Part shown: in pieces, positions 20,323 through 31,508 of the stretch | Numbering within the stretch: the stretch's first letter is position 1 | Layout: each line of letters opens with the position of its first letter | NCBI GenBank assembly: GCA_947044405.1 | Contig: CAMRHE010000205.1 | Span: 1,178,001 to 1,242,000 of the forward strand | Source: Leptodactylus fallax | Lineage: Eukaryota > Chordata > Amphibia > Anura > Leptodactylidae | Reading direction: 5' to 3' | DNA: 64,000 nucleotides | Translations under genes and position numbers: made by a program | The notes under the pieces: model-generated | The model's database searches: none | What the model was told of the DNA's origin: nothing | What the model saw: only the letters and a program-made list of their open reading frames with translations

Positions 20323-21970
20323 CAGTCATATGAAAAAGTTTGGGCACCCCTATTAATCTTAATCATTTTTAGTTCTAAATATTTGGGTGTTTGCAACAGC
20401 CATTTCAATTTGATATATCTAATAACTAATGTACACAGTAATATTTCAGGATTGAAATGAGGTTTATTGTACTAACAGAAAATGTGCAATATGCATTAAA
20501 CCAAAATTTGACCGGTGCAAACATTTGGGTACTCTTATCATTTTATTGATTTGAATACTCCTAACTACTTTTTACTGACTTACTGAAGCACAAAATTGGT
20601 TTTGTAACCTCACTGAGCTTTGAACTTCATAGCCAGGTGTATCCAATCATGAGAAAAGGTATTTAAGGTGGCCAATTGCAAGTTGTTCTCCTATTTGAAT
20701 CTCCTCTGAAGAGTGGCATCATGGGCTCCTCAAAACAACTCTCAAATGATCTGAAAACAAAGATTGTTCAACATAGTTGTTCAGGGGAAGGATACAAAAA
20801 GTTGTCTCAGAGATTTAACCTGTCAGTTTCCACTGTGAGGAACATAGTAAGGAAATGGAAGACCACAGGGACAGTTCTTGTTAAGCCCAGAACTGGCAGG
20901 CCAAGAAAAATATCAGAAAGGCAGAGAAGAAGAATGGTGAGAACAGTCAAGGACAATCCACAGACCACCTCCAAAGAGCTGCAGCATCATCTTGCTGCAG
21001 ATGGTGTCACTGTGCGTCGGTCAACAATACAGCACACTTTGCACAAGGAGAAGCTGTATGGGAGAGTGATGCGAAAGAAGCCGTTTCTGAAAGCACGCCA
21101 CAAGCAGAGTCGCCTGAGGTATGCAAAAGCACATTTGGACAAGCCAGCTTCATTTTGGAAGAAGGTCCTGTGGACTGATGAAACAAAGATTGAGTTGTTT
21201 GGTCATACAAAAAGGCGTTATGCATGGCGTCAAAAAAACACAGCATTCCAAGAAAAACACTTGCTACCCACTGTAAAATTTGGTGGAGGTTCCATCATGC
21301 TTTGGGGCTGTGTGGCCAATGCCGGCACCGGGAATCTTGTTAAAGTTGAGGGTCGCATGGATTCAACTCAGTATCAGCAGATTCTTGAGAATAATGTACA
21401 AGAATCAGTGACGAATTTGAAGTTACGCCGGGGATGGATATTTCAGCAAGACAATGATCCAAAACACAGCTCCAAATCTACTCAGGCATTCATGCAGAGG
21501 AACAATTACAATGTTCTGGAATGGCCATCCCAGTCCCCAGACCTGAATATCATTGAACATCTGTGGGATAATTTGAAGCGGGCTGTCCATGCTCGGCGAC
21601 CATCAAACTTAACTGAACTGGAATTGTTTTGTAAAGAGGAATGGTCAAAAATACCTTCATCCAGGATCCAGGAACTGATTAAAAGCTACAGGAAGCGACT
21701 AGAGGCTGTTATTTTTGCAAAAGGAGGATCTACTAAATATTAATGTCACTTTTCTGTTGAGGTGCCCATACTTTTGCACCGGTCAAATTTTGGTTTAATG
21801 CAGATTGCACATTTTCTGTTAGTACAATAAACCTCATTTCAATCCTGAAATATTACTGTGTCCATCAGTTATTAGATATATCAAATTGAAATGGCTGTTG
21901 CAAACACCCAAATATTTAGAACTAAAAATGATTAAGATTAATAGGGGTGCCCAAACTTTTTCATTGACTG
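20323..21970 (+). mobile_element. Tc1-like transposon B, copy 1, full length
   Basis: The ends are CAGTCATATGAAAAAGTTTG and the matching complement at 21970, between TA dinucleotides. The inverted repeats are about 210 bp (left to about 20530, right from about 21760). One open transposase gene lies between them. The copy at 50193-51839 is nearly identical over the full length, and a 135-bp left-end fragment lies at 48097-48231. The right tip reads TTTTTCATTGACTG where copy 2 has TTTTTCATATGACTG, so the outermost bases have diverged slightly. Confidence 0.96.
20721..21743 (+). CDS. Tc1 transposase, uninterrupted (copy 1)
   Basis: A 340-residue DDE transposase that would bind the element's inverted repeats in the nucleus and move it to new TA sites. 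The paired-like bipartite helix-turn-helix region spans residues 5 to about 115, with an AT-hook-like GRPRK at 59-63 between its two halves. The catalytic triad is D153 (in WTDETK), D244 (in FQQDNDPKH) and E279 (in PDLNIIEHLW), with 34 residues between the last two, i.e. DD34E. The HLLPTVKFGGGSIMLWGC glycine-rich block is intact. The length is normal for Tc1. I chose the ATG opening MGSSKQLSND because it directly precedes the helix-turn-helix; an in-frame ATG at 20676 would add 15 residues that do not look like transposase. No stop or frameshift is present, so the protein could be functional. Confidence 0.92.
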   Translation: MGSSKQLSNDLKTKIVQHSCSGEGYKKLSQRFNLSVSTVRNIVRKWKTTGTVLVKPRTGRPRKISERQRRRMVRTVKDNPQTTSKELQHHLAADGVTVRRSTIQHTLHKEKLYGRVMRKKPFLKARHKQSRLRYAKAHLDKPASFWKKVLWTDETKIELFGHTKRRYAWRQKNTAFQEKHLLPTVKFGGGSIMLWGCVANAGTGNLVKVEGRMDSTQYQQILENNVQESVTNLKLRRGWIFQQDNDPKHSSKSTQAFMQRNNYNVLEWPSQSPDLNIIEHLWDNLKRAVHARRPSNLTELELFCKEEWSKIPSSRIQELIKSYRKRLEAVIFAKGGSTKY

Positions 21971-22339
21971 TATGTTAGCTATACATACTAGCTTGAATTT
22001 TATATGGTTCATCACAGTAGATCCTAATAGGATTTATTTTTTCTCTTCACCACTAGATGTCCTCAACCTGTCAGGAAGGTGGTAAAAAAACACAGAATGT
22101 GTGGTAATTGTGATCAACCATTATCAGATGATTTACCAAATAATATTTGTATGAATATTTGTATATTTATGTATGTATAAATCCAGAGGAAGATACTCAG
22201 AGGTCAAAAGCCCAAGGGTTTTTAGTGTGGTTTAAAGACCAGTTGTCTTCCACTTTTGAAATAAGGCCTTTTCATAAGAAACAAAAGGTCATCCCGCTCA
22301 CTAAGCAATCCTCCTCTTCATCTACTACTTATGGGAGGA

Positions 22340-22730
22340 TAGGCTCAGTGGTGGCAGCAGCGGACCCAGTCAGAGACAGACACAAAAATTCAGGTGTAAA
22401 CAGGTTTTACCCTGTGCGTTTATTTTACAAAAACGGCAAAAAAAAAGTAAGCCGTAACAGTCAGGCAAAACGGTAACAAAAACTTGCTCGTCTGAGCTAC
22501 AGCAGTTCACACCAGCGTCTCACCAATTCTCACAGTGTTAAGACAGAACCCGACTCCTCCTTTCTCCTCCAGGAACTGCTCAGTAGTGAGAACTGCCCAA
22601 CCTTTTATAGGCCTTTAATGAGGCCCAGCTTCCACCTGTGGTTGAAGGCTCCTCCCTAGTGGGAGAGGAAGAGGTTAACAAAAGACAGACTTCTCCCAGC
22701 TTAAGGTTTTACCTGATCTACTACACATAA
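22340..22730 (-). mobile_element. Possible LTR or promoter-bearing repeat, antisense, inside DIRS left part
   Basis: On the minus strand this block has CTATAAAAGG (a good TATA box, complement of about 22598-22607), an initiation-like region downstream, and AATAAA (complement of about 22420-22425) nearer its end. It starts TGTAGTAGATCAGG. That is the layout of an LTR. I could not find a target duplication or a second copy, so it could instead be a stray part of the DIRS element. Confidence 0.35.
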
Positions 22731-22789
22731 GTAAGGAATCTGGGAGAGATATAGCGACCTTCCAGAATCTTACCTGTCACATTCTCACA

Positions 22790-23330
22790 TACTGAAAATG
22801 ATTCCTCCTTATCAGAAGGAGCGTGGATGTCAGTAAAGGAAGACTTAGAGGATCCAGAAGATCTTTTTTTGTTGAAAAAAAATAATATGCCCCGCCTCCT
22901 GAGGGCGGTAAAGGCTACCATTGAGTCAGAAAGAGATCTTAAGGAGAAAGAAAAAAGAGATCAATTGTTTTATTTTCCTGTTACCAAGGGGAAAGGGTTT
23001 CCAGGTCACTGTGTGCTAGAAAAAGAGTGGTTGAAACCAGCTAGAAAATTTGATCACTCATCTAGATTCAAATCAATATATAGTGTGGATCCTCAGTTTG
23101 TTTCACAATGGTAAGAAGTTCCAAAATTCGATCTTCCTGTACCGAAATTATCAAAGAAATCGGTGTTTCCCTTTGTTGAGTCCTCTCTGCTTTCGGATCT
23201 TAATGGATAGAAAGGCAGATGGGTCACTCAAGAAAGCCTATTTGGCCTCGGCTTCTTGCTGTAAAGTGGCTATCTCCTCTGTGTGTATGGCTAGAGCCCT
23301 CTGGATTTGGTTGAATCTGTTATTTTAGGA
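22790..23330 (+). pseudogene. DIRS gag-like remnant
   Basis: The readable piece 22827-23114 (LLRAVKATIESERDLKEKEK, DQLFYFP) is followed, after a shift, by LMDRKADGSLKKAYLASASC and MARALWIWL. The block 'D.K.D..LKKA' followed by 'A.....ARA...W' is a hallmark of the gag-like protein of vertebrate DIRS elements, a nucleic-acid-binding capsid-type protein. At least one frameshift (near 23100) and a downstream stop break it. Confidence 0.6.
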
Positions 23331-23879
23331 TTTAAAAAATGGTTCTTCATGAGAAGAAATATTAAATTCCCTTCCATTGATGAAAAATGCGGCAGATTTT
23401 TTTGTGTGATACACCAATAGATGTTATACGAAATTCCTCCAAAGCTATGGCAGCATCCAATTCAGGTAGAAGAGCTCTGTGGATCAATTTATGGGGTGGA
23501 GATATGGTGTCCAAGACGAATTTTTGAGACCTTCCTTTTCAGACAGTTTATTTGGATCACAACTAATTGAAATACTGCAATTTCTCTCAGAAGGGAAAGG
23601 GCATTCTTTTCCCCAGATGAATAAGGCAGTAATAGATTTGTTTGGCCTCAGAAAAAACTTACTAGGTTCAAAAGAGGTGCCAGATATCAAACTAAACAAG
23701 GAAATTACAGAACCTCGAAGAATGAGTTATGACAAACACGAATGGGTGTTCTCTGTAATACAGAGAGGATACTCCCTAGAGTTCTGTTCCTTTCCAAAGG
23801 ACAGATTTGTCTGCAATCAGGAAAACCCAGTCTTGCTGGATATCATAAAATAATTTGTAGAAAAAGCTGCATTGGAACC

Positions 23880-25110
23880 AGTTCCATACAATCAACAGAA
23901 AGAGGGTGTTTACTCAAAAGTCTTCTTGGTGCCAAAGCCAGGGGAAACAAATGGTATCTGGTTATAACTTATCTCAACAGGTATCTAGTAAAGAGAAGTT
24001 TCAAAATGGAGACCATTCGTTCGGTTCTGAGAAGGGAATTTCATGGCGTCAATAGATTTGTCAGATGCATGTCTACATGTACCAATTCTTCAAGCACTTT
24101 GGAAATTTATGAGGATAGCTATACAGTCACAAGTAGGAGTTCTTCATTATCTGTTCAGATGCCTCCCATTTGGAATCACTTTGGCCCCTCGGGTCTTTAC
24201 CAAGATTGTCTTGGTACTTACAATGGCATTGCGACTGCAAGGAGTCACAGTAGTACCGTATCTAGATGACTGGCTGCTGATCTCACCCACCGAAGCATTG
24301 TGCCATACCCATCTTCAGATGACGCTGAGGATGTTGGAAGATCATGGGTTTCTGGTAAATCTCAGGAAGTCGCACTTGCATCCAGTACAAGAAATAACAT
24401 TTCTGGGGTTTCTAATCAACTCTCAAGCTATGTCAGTAAAGCTATCCTCAAAGAGAAGACAAAAGATAATTCAGGAAGTATCTCGACTAAACCAAAGATT
24501 TCTATCAGGAATGCTATGAGGGTTTTAGGCCTACTAATATCATCAGTGGATGCGGTTCCTTGGGCAAAAGCCCATATGAGGAGTCTACAAGCGAATATTC
24601 TGTCAGTCTGGAACAAAGGTCTGAATCACCTGGATACAGAATTCTCGCTGAGCCATCTTTGCAAGATAGATCTCACGTGGTAGATGACATCCCGGAAATT
24701 GTCAGTAGTAAAGAAGATTCTCCCGCTTCCCCAGACGGTCCTCATCACGGATGTGCCTTGCTGGGGCTGGGGTGCCCATGTTCAGAACCTATGGGTGCAA
24801 CATCAGTGGTCCACCCCGGAGAGAACAATCAAGCTAGCCATTCATTCATCACTTCCAACCGCTGTTGAGAAATCGCAATGTTCTAGTCCAGTCGGACAGT
24901 CTGGTCTCAGTCTATTATATAAGCAAACAAGGAGGTACCAGAAGTCAGCATCTGGCAGCAGAATGCAGGAAGATAATGAAATGGGCGGAGAAGAATGTTT
25001 CAAACATTTCAGCAGTCCATATCAGAGGAGTTCTCAACCAAGAGGCGGATTGGCTGAGCAGGAAGACTTTGCATCCAGGAGAATGGAATCTGAACCCGGA
25101 AATATTTTAG
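23880..25110 (+). pseudogene. DIRS reverse transcriptase and RNase H remnant
   Basis: The RT core is open at 24043-24519: IDLSDACLHVPI (catalytic Asp A block), FRCLPFGITLAPRVFTK, then YLDDWLLISP with the paired catalytic aspartates, then LVNLRKSHLHPVQEITFLGF. It continues with a shift into RNase H: ITDVPCWGWGAHV (24730-24770), then VQSDSLVSVYYISKQGG and SAVHIRGVLNQEADWLSR (24865-25110), which are the later catalytic blocks. YLDDWLL and the 'DASDWGWGA'-like RNase H opening are characteristic of DIRS and set it apart from gypsy and LINE enzymes. Confidence 0.85.
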
Positions 25111-25479
25111 CAAATTGTCCAGAGGATGGGGAATCTACACTTAGATGCTATGGCATCTTGGAACAACATGCTCACTGTCTCAGAAAGGAAATCCAATATC
25201 AATAGATGGTCTATCAATAAATTGGTCCAATGAGCAAATTCATGTGTTTCTCTGATTCCTCTAATCCAGGTAGTATAGAGAAAAGTGATGCAAGACAAAG
25301 CGGAAGTAATTGCGTTGATGCCCTACTGACCACGCCGGGCATGGTTTTCTCTCGCATTGTCTCTTTCGAGAGGCAGATATTGGAAACTTCCACTCCGGAG
25401 AGATTTGCTTCTACAGGGCAACCTGTTCCATCCACAAGTGCACAAACTACATTTAACGGCTTGGAGACTGACAGGAAAC

Positions 25480-26055
25480 CTTAAAGAATTCCAGTCTTTC
25501 GGATGATGTAATAGCAACTCTTGTATCAGCCAGAAGACCTGTTACAATTTCTGTTTATAATAGGATTTGGAATATCTATAAAAATTGGTGTTCCTCCAAA
25601 GGAGTGGGACCAGAAGTTATTTCATAAGTTCTACAGTTCCTGCAAGAAGGTCTCAAGAAAGGTCTTAAATACAACACCCTGAAGGTCCACTTTATGGCTA
25701 TTAGTGCACAACTACAGTCTGTTTTTTCTAGTAATTCATTAGAAGATTCTTTAAAGCAGTAAGAAATATTAATCCAATAGTGCATAAACCAGTGCCAGCT
25801 TGGGATCTGCCAGTGGTCCTGAAGGCATTAATAAGTCCTCCGTTTGAACCAATTCTTCAATCAGATATTAAACTTACATCTCTCAAAACATTTTTGGTGG
25901 CGATCACTTAGGCCCGAAGAATTAGTGAGTTACAGCCTCTTTCGTGTAAGGATCCTTATCTGAGGATAAGAGAAGATTGTGTCATTATGAGAACTTTACC
26001 AGAATTTCTACCCAAAGTTTCAACTACTTCCAATATTAACCAAGTAATATTACTA
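25480..26055 (+). pseudogene. DIRS tyrosine recombinase remnant
   Basis: After several shifts the end of the element reads LKTFLVAIT, RRISELQPLSCKDPYLRIRE, and VIMRTLPEFLPKVSTTSN. This matches the region around the first catalytic Arg of DIRS tyrosine recombinases (usually 'A.RVGELQAL'). The C-terminal His/Arg/Tyr part is not visible before the sequence changes character at about 26060. Confidence 0.65.
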
Positions 26056-26082
26056 CTGGTATCACCCTAAATAAAATATTTA

Positions 26083-26380
26083 TGCAACACCCCCAAAGAG
26101 TATAATGCCTTTTTAGTGGCCCCACACAGTATAATGCCCCCTTTGTGGCCTTCACACCATATAATGTCTCATGTGCTAACCCCCACACAGTGACAATGGG
26201 TTACTACCTATTGGATTATTCCAGTAGGTAATGGCTTCTACTCACAGATCTCCACAAACCCACCTCCAGTTCATCTCCAAGGGTTATCGCACATTACATC
26301 CTGATGTTCAGTTTTGGACATAATGTGTGGTGTTCCCTGAAGATGAACCGGAGGGGTTCAGGTAATGAATAATATTTTTT
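26083..26380. repeat. hAT-like MITE interior fragment
   Basis: AGTATAATGCC…GTGGCCCCACACAGTATAATG repeats the wording of the 32-bp minisatellite region of the element at 17557-18490. No termini are present. Confidence 0.4.
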
Positions 26381-27279
26381 TTAAAAATTGGGCCACATCT
26401 CTTTTTACTTGTGTAAATGGCATGAGTTTCATTCATTTTTATTGTATTATTCTTATAAAAGCTTTGGTGGTGCTTTGTAATTTTATACTTTTTTAACATA
26501 CATTTTTTTCTGGCATTTCTATACGAAAAATGAAAGAATAATGCCATATCTTGAGCATGTTGCATTAAAAAAAAACCACCACTAAATAAAAAGGGCAGAC
26601 AAAAGCAAAAAGCCCCCCCCCCCCATACACAAAAATACATTTGCTTTTTGTAATATTTTCATATAACAGCTGTACAAATCCTACTTAATTTATGAAAACT
26701 GTGTAACAGAAAACTTGTCGTCTTGAAAAGTATGTTAAAAAAAAATAAATTAACATTCTAAGTGGTTTAGGTCTTCCAAATATAATGTGTACCCACACTA
26801 TTTCACCAGCTTAAAATTCAGAGTGTATTTATAATAGAATAAATATTATTCCTGAAGCAAGTGAGTCAAGAGGAGACCAGATATATTCCAACCGGGTAAG
26901 CCACAATAGAGCAATGAATGGTGAATATACCAGGTGCAGTGAAAGATAATGCAAGCAAAATCATAGTGAGTACATGAAAGTCCAGCTAGTGTACTATCAA
27001 ACAATACATATAATGACATGGCAACAGCTATAATAAACCAGCAGGTGCTTCTGATTAATGTTAGTGAATGGAGTCGTATTGCGACCCCTAGAGTGCTGCA
27101 ACCCCTAGCGTTGTGTTTAAATTAAGTTTTAGGTGAAGTTTACAGATTTACCGCTAAGCCTAATAATAGACTGACAGTTCTTATTCTGTAAAGGCCACTT
27201 CTTAGAGGTCAGTGTCACAATGAAAGGTAACACCTATATATGATATGGGTCAGTTTAAAAACCAAATGACCTGCTGGGC
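26381..27279. other. Unassigned AT-rich sequence
   Basis: Long A and T runs and a CCCCCCCCCC tract near 26620. No gene or element end was recognised. Confidence 0.35.
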
Positions 27280-27880
27280 TGTTTTCCTTGTCCCTCTCCA
27301 GACCCCAGAGTATAATAAGCGATAGCCCAGTTGAGATGCGGAAACAAAACAAAACAGTCATGCTTACCTCTACTGGGCTCCACTGAGTTGTCAGAAGTGG
27401 GTCACTATCCTCTTCAGGCCTCCTGAAAGATGTCAACGGCCCTGGGGGACTGCTGAGGCCTGTGATTCGGGATCAGGCAGTCATGTGGAACATGCTGACA
27501 TCATGGCACTTGTGTGTCAGCTTCATGACACTGCCATGTCCCATGTGACTGCTGAGTCTCCAAGGCCACTGACTTAATTCAGGAGGCTGAAAGAGGCTCA
27601 AAGAGGACAGAGATGCCACTATGTAGCCAAAAAGAGGTGATATCACTGAAGAAGACTGGAGAAGAATATTGAGAAAATCCGGTGGGAAACTACTGGTTGC
27701 ATCATCTAATGCACCGAAAGTGAGTCATAGCCAGTGAGTGTAATAGTAGGAGAGAGGGGTCACACATGGACCTGAAGTGAGTCTCTTCTGGTTGCGTAAA
27801 ATGACAAGCTGGAAGTGAGTCACGGTCAGCATCCGAGAAGTCAATCACAGCAGCCGAGTACGTCACTACCGGTCACATCT
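27280..27880. repeat. Fragmented repeat with AGACCCCAGAGTATAATAAG half-hairpin
   Basis: Contains one arm of the recurrent hairpin (27300-27320), then a GC-rich segment that opens with an antisense-oriented 5' splice-site-like sequence (GCTTACCTC at 27362-27370) and GCTGAGGCC…ACATGCTGACATC text shared with 28600-28720. The boundaries are unclear. Confidence 0.4.
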
Positions 27881-28149
27881 AAAGATGAGGCAGAAGTACT
27901 TCACTTGCCCCGTATGAAGGAGAGACTATATACAAACCCACAATACCGATTCTCTAGTCCTGTATGCTGGGTGTAATATTCAATATCCACTATTATTGTA
28001 TCCATACGCACACTGCTCTTCTTTTGTCCTGTATTGTAGGTGTAATTCTCAGTATCTGCCCATAGTATCTGAACAGGCTCAGATATAACTATGCAAGCAG
28101 AGATCAACAGACAGAGGAGCAAAAGTTATTTTAGTTATCTTACTTACCT

Positions 28150-29124
28150 TAGCACGAGCACCTATGTTCTTTGCGGAAAAAATGATTCACCCTTATAGCC
28201 ATACATTGACTACAGAGAACTAAATAAGATATACATTAAAAATCACAATCCTCTGCCCTAATTCTTGAGGTGATAGAAAGATTTTATTCTGACAAGTTCT
28301 TCACTAAACTAGATTTAAGGAGAGCATATAATCTCGGATTTGTCCAGGGGATGAGTGGAAGATAAGATTATTTTATTTGTAATGCCTAGAGATCGGCAAA
28401 CCTCACGAGATTCCCTTTACAAATATTCGTGAGGTTCAGCACATCGGTTCCTTTCATACTGAACGGAAGTACTATTATTATACACTGAGGTCTTATCAGA
28501 TCCTATAGTATAATAAGTGGGGCCCAGAGGAGGTGAGAGAAAATAACAAATTCACCTTGCCTCACCTCTCCTAGTCATCTCTGCGATTTGGTGCCCTCTT
28601 CAGACTTCCTCTTGCCTCCGTCTGACATCACACGTCCCGGGGACATTGCTGAGGCCTGTGATTGGGCCTTAGTGGTCACAAGGGGCGTGCTGAATGTCAT
28701 GACCCCAGGCCATGTGACGTCTGATGGAGGCCTGAAGAGTATACTAGGGAAGTGAGTATAAGTGTTTGTTATTTTCCCTCACCTCCCCTGGACCTTCACT
28801 GGGGTCTGAGGAGACCTAAATCTAAATGAATCGGATCACCCATTCCTGGCAATGCCCATGTCATTTTTCAGCAAGTCATAAATATGATAAAGACCAATGT
28901 GTTATTATTTATCTTGATGCCATCTTGATCTTTTCAGATACTCTGGATGAACAATGCAGGCATGTCCAGGTAGTCTTAGAACATCTATGAGATTACCTCA
29001 AATTAGAAAAGTATGAACACAGAACTCATAGGAAAGAACTTTATGTTGAATATATAATTTCTAAAGTCTGGGTATTGCTCCTAATAAACTTAAGGCTGTG
29101 GTTGATTGGCCTACACTGAAGAAG
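28150..29124 (+). pseudogene. Ty3/gypsy reverse transcriptase fragment, interrupted
   Basis: Plus strand. DYRELNK-like text (about 28210), then FFTKLDLRRAYNL (28295-28330, first palm block), then VMP at 28380. After an inserted repeat (28386-28853) it resumes at about 28845 with GNAHVIFQQVINM, then YLDAILIFSDTLDE in a shifted frame (the YLDD block, here with Asp to Ala at the second catalytic position), LEK…, and AVVDWPTLKKL ending at 29124. The right side is cut by a TTAA element. Several stops are present. Gypsy RT copies cDNA from the LTR element's RNA; this one is dead. Confidence 0.75.
28386..28853. mobile_element. AGAGATCGGCAAAC MITE inserted in gypsy RT
   Basis: The left edge TAGAGATCGGCAAACCTCAC and right edge GGATCACCCATTCCTGG are imperfect inverted ends (AGAGATGGGYGAWCC). 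The interior has the diverged hairpin arms ATTATTATACACTGAGG / TATAGTATAATAAG and a GC-rich core followed by the 5' splice-site-like AAGTGAGTAT (28750-28759). The same family is at 16385-16640. Removing it brings VMP and GNA of the RT close together. Confidence 0.6.
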
Positions 29125-29412
29125 TTAAAGGGAATCTGTCAGGGCAATTTGGGACACTAAACCACCCACACATCCATATGGACCTGGGGTTTAGTGTCCC
29201 TAATCACCCTGTTATAACGCAATCCATGGCTGCATTAAAAATAAAAAAGCTTTATACTCACCCTGCCGCTGTACACCCCGCGCCTGCGCAGTTCTTCAAT
29301 TAAACCAGAGTAGTACACCTCGGCTTCAGTGCGCATGCCCGCAATTACGCAGTGAAGTCGGGGTGTTCATCTTTGGCTTCACTGAAGAACAGCGCAGGCG
29401 CCGGGAGGCATG
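29125..29412. mobile_element. TTAAAGGGAATCTGTCAG MITE, right half lost
   Basis: TTAAAGGGAATCTGTCAGGG at 29125 and the interior (ACTAAACCACCCACA, GGACCTGG, CCCTGCCGCTGTAC, CGCGCCTGCGCAGTTCTTCA) match the complete element at 58126-58594. The sequence changes after the CGCAGGCGCCGGGAGGC block near 29410. Confidence 0.75.
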
Positions 29413-29610
29413 CCAAAGCAAAGAAGTGACACCTTGGTAGGCTTGAGAAAGTGAGGATAGCACAAAAAGGCCCATTTCCTCATGACGCTGGCATCCTGCC
29501 ATTGAAGTTATGTCACTGTACTGAATAAAGGGTCTCATTGTTTTATTTCAGTGAGTGCTGCTTCTTTGCATTGTACGCAGAAGATATATGTGGTGTATTT
29601 CAGTTTCAAG
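29413..29610. repeat. Possible Penelope-like element 3' end
   Basis: The stretch ending …GTTTTATTTCAGTGAGTGCT… resembles the terminal part of Penelope-like elements in frogs as I recall it. This is weak; no coding motif is present. Confidence 0.25.
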
Positions 29611-29763
29611 CTGAGCACTCTGTTTGTAACTTCCTTCAGTATGATCTAAGGGTGTTGAAATCCTGAAAAGGGGTGAGGCCCTATAAGGAGCGGTAGTACC
29701 GGTATATATTTTGTGTGTGTATCACAAAATGTCACCTGCAGAAAGAAACTATGGCACTGTAAC

Positions 29764-31065
29764 CAGAGGTGTAGCTAGGGGTTCAGAATAGAGGGGGGCG
29801 AGCATGTCTAAGTGGGCCCCCAACTCTGGTATACCGATAACACCATACGGTGACCGTATAGTGGCTCTACACAGGTCTGTGAAGACCATTTAGGTAAATA
29901 CGATACAGGAACAATGTTATGACTGTAAGTGTCTGCCATGACCATTTCTTCCTGCAGTGACTTTTCTCTGTAAAGTTTGTAACACAGACATCTTTGGCTC
30001 TTCGCTTTTCCAGGCACCCGACCCACATTGTCCTCAACTACATAAAATCTCCATCCTGCTGCTACTCCCAATTATAAAATATATAATATAAAAATCCGCT
30101 GGGAATGAGTAATAACTCCGTGTGTCTTTTTCATCTAAAATAATAATATAATAATACCCTGTGTACCTCCTTAAATCAATAATGCCCCTGAGTCCTGAGT
30201 GCCACCTAAAATTAATATTGCCCAATTACCCTATTACTAATTATACCCTCTTACATCTTCTTGTATATATTATGCCCTCTTACATAAATGCCCCTCTTGT
30301 ATTAATAATGCCTATTAGTAACTCCTTCATATTAAAGGTGTTGTCCAGAAATTGGACAAATCACGGAGGAGGAGGGGTAGGTGAAACATAAAAAATCATA
30401 CTCACTTGTCCCCGGTGCTCTGATGTCTGCTGCTGCTTTCTGTTCAGACACGTGTCATGTCTTCCCTGCTGTAAGTCCTGTGTCACACGTGACTGCTGAG
30501 GCAAATCAGTGGCCTCAGTGTCAGCAGGAAAGGACCCAGTTATGTATATGAGTGACATCACCGAGTCCTTTCCAGCCTCCATGAGGCCACTGATTGACCT
30601 CAGCAGTCGTGTGTGCTGCAGGACTTACGCTGGGGCATATGCCTGAAAAGACACAGCAGCAGATACCGGAGTGTCGGGGATAAGTGAGTATTTTTTTGTG
30701 TCACCTTCCTCGCCTCCTCTGCAATTTATCCAATCCTCTAAGGGGTTATCTGGGGAATATTAAAGCTTACCAGTGCTTACTAGTAAACTTTATTATTCCC
30801 TGGAAAAGCCCTTTAAAACTGCCCCAATACCCCTTATATTCATACAGCCCCCACTGGCCTCTCTTTATAAATTATATCCCCTTTTTTATTAAAGCTCCCT
30901 AATACTCCTTGTATTAGTTATGGCCCCTTATGTAGCTAAATTTGCTTCCTTAAATGTACAATGCCCCCAATTAGCCTTTTATATGTATTATATATTATTA
31001 TATATGTAAGGGTAACCTGTGTGTCTGGGGCAACCACAACCCCCTGCCAACTAGTTATGCCTCTG
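29764..31065. mobile_element. 1.3-kb hAT-like non-autonomous element
   Basis: The ends are CAGAGGTGTAGCTAGGGG and …CTAGTTATGCCTCTG, flanked by a perfect 8-bp duplication actgtaac (29756-29763, 31066-31073). The interior is AT-rich with 'ATTAATAATGCCC'-type text. It is interrupted by TTAA-type sequence from 30332 and a small hairpin (about 30739-30813). No transposase frame is present. Confidence 0.88.
30332..30738. mobile_element. TTAAAGGTGTTGTCCAG MITE nested in the hAT element
   Basis: TTAA at 30332 is followed by AGGTGTTGTCCAGAAATTGG. The right side returns as CAATTTATCCAATCCTC. The GC-rich core contains inverted blocks (GACTGCTGAGG…CCTCAGCAGTC) and is bounded by outward 5' splice-site-like sequences (complement of 30398-30409; 30679-30691). 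Confidence 0.55.
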
Positions 31066-31090
31066 ACTGTAACTAAAGAACTTTTACCGA

Positions 31091-31508
31091 TTAAAAGGGT
31101 TGGCCAGAAATGTTTATTCTATGGCTTTTCCCAAGGATAGGTCATAAATATCTGATTGGTGGAGGGCTGACATGCGGCTGCCACATGGATCATTTATATG
31201 CGGCTACTTCCAACACCCATACTATGTATACACTGCAAGGAGTCAGAAGAAGTTGGCTCGGTGTCCTGTATAGTGGCCAGGTGCCAGCATAGCATCTCAG
31301 CTCCCATTGACTTCAGCTGCAGTACCGGCTCCACTATACAGGGCACGGATCCAACTGCTTCCAACTCCTTGCAGTGTATAGTATGGGCAACAAAAGTGGC
31401 CCTATACAGCTGAACCATGGAGGGTCCGTCTGATGGTCCCCCACTGATCAAATATGTATTGTCGATCCAAAGCATAGGCTATAAATGAAAAATTTCTGGA
31501 CAATCCAT
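31091..31508. mobile_element. TTAAAAGGGTTGGCCAG foldback MITE
   Basis: The left end TTAAAAGGGTTGGCCAGAAA and right end TTTCTGGACAATCC are inverted partners. Long inner arms pair (CACTGCAAGGAGTCAGAAG against CTTCCAACTCCTTGCAGTG; CCTGTATAGTGGCC against GGCTCCACTATACAGG). The right TTAA is lost. Mirror-image short frames are not genes. Confidence 0.65.

Larger units (their letters stand above)
22148..26060 (+). mobile_element. DIRS-type tyrosine-recombinase retrotransposon, decayed
   Basis: The order of remains is gag-like (about 22790-23330), reverse transcriptase (about 24000-24560), RNase H (about 24670-25110), tyrosine recombinase (about 25480-26050). This is the gene content of DIRS elements, which integrate by a recombinase instead of a DDE integrase. 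The reading frame is broken many times. The inverted terminal repeats and internal complementary region could not be identified, so both limits are approximate. A 22340-22730 block with LTR-like features may be a separate insertion near the left end. Confidence 0.78.
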
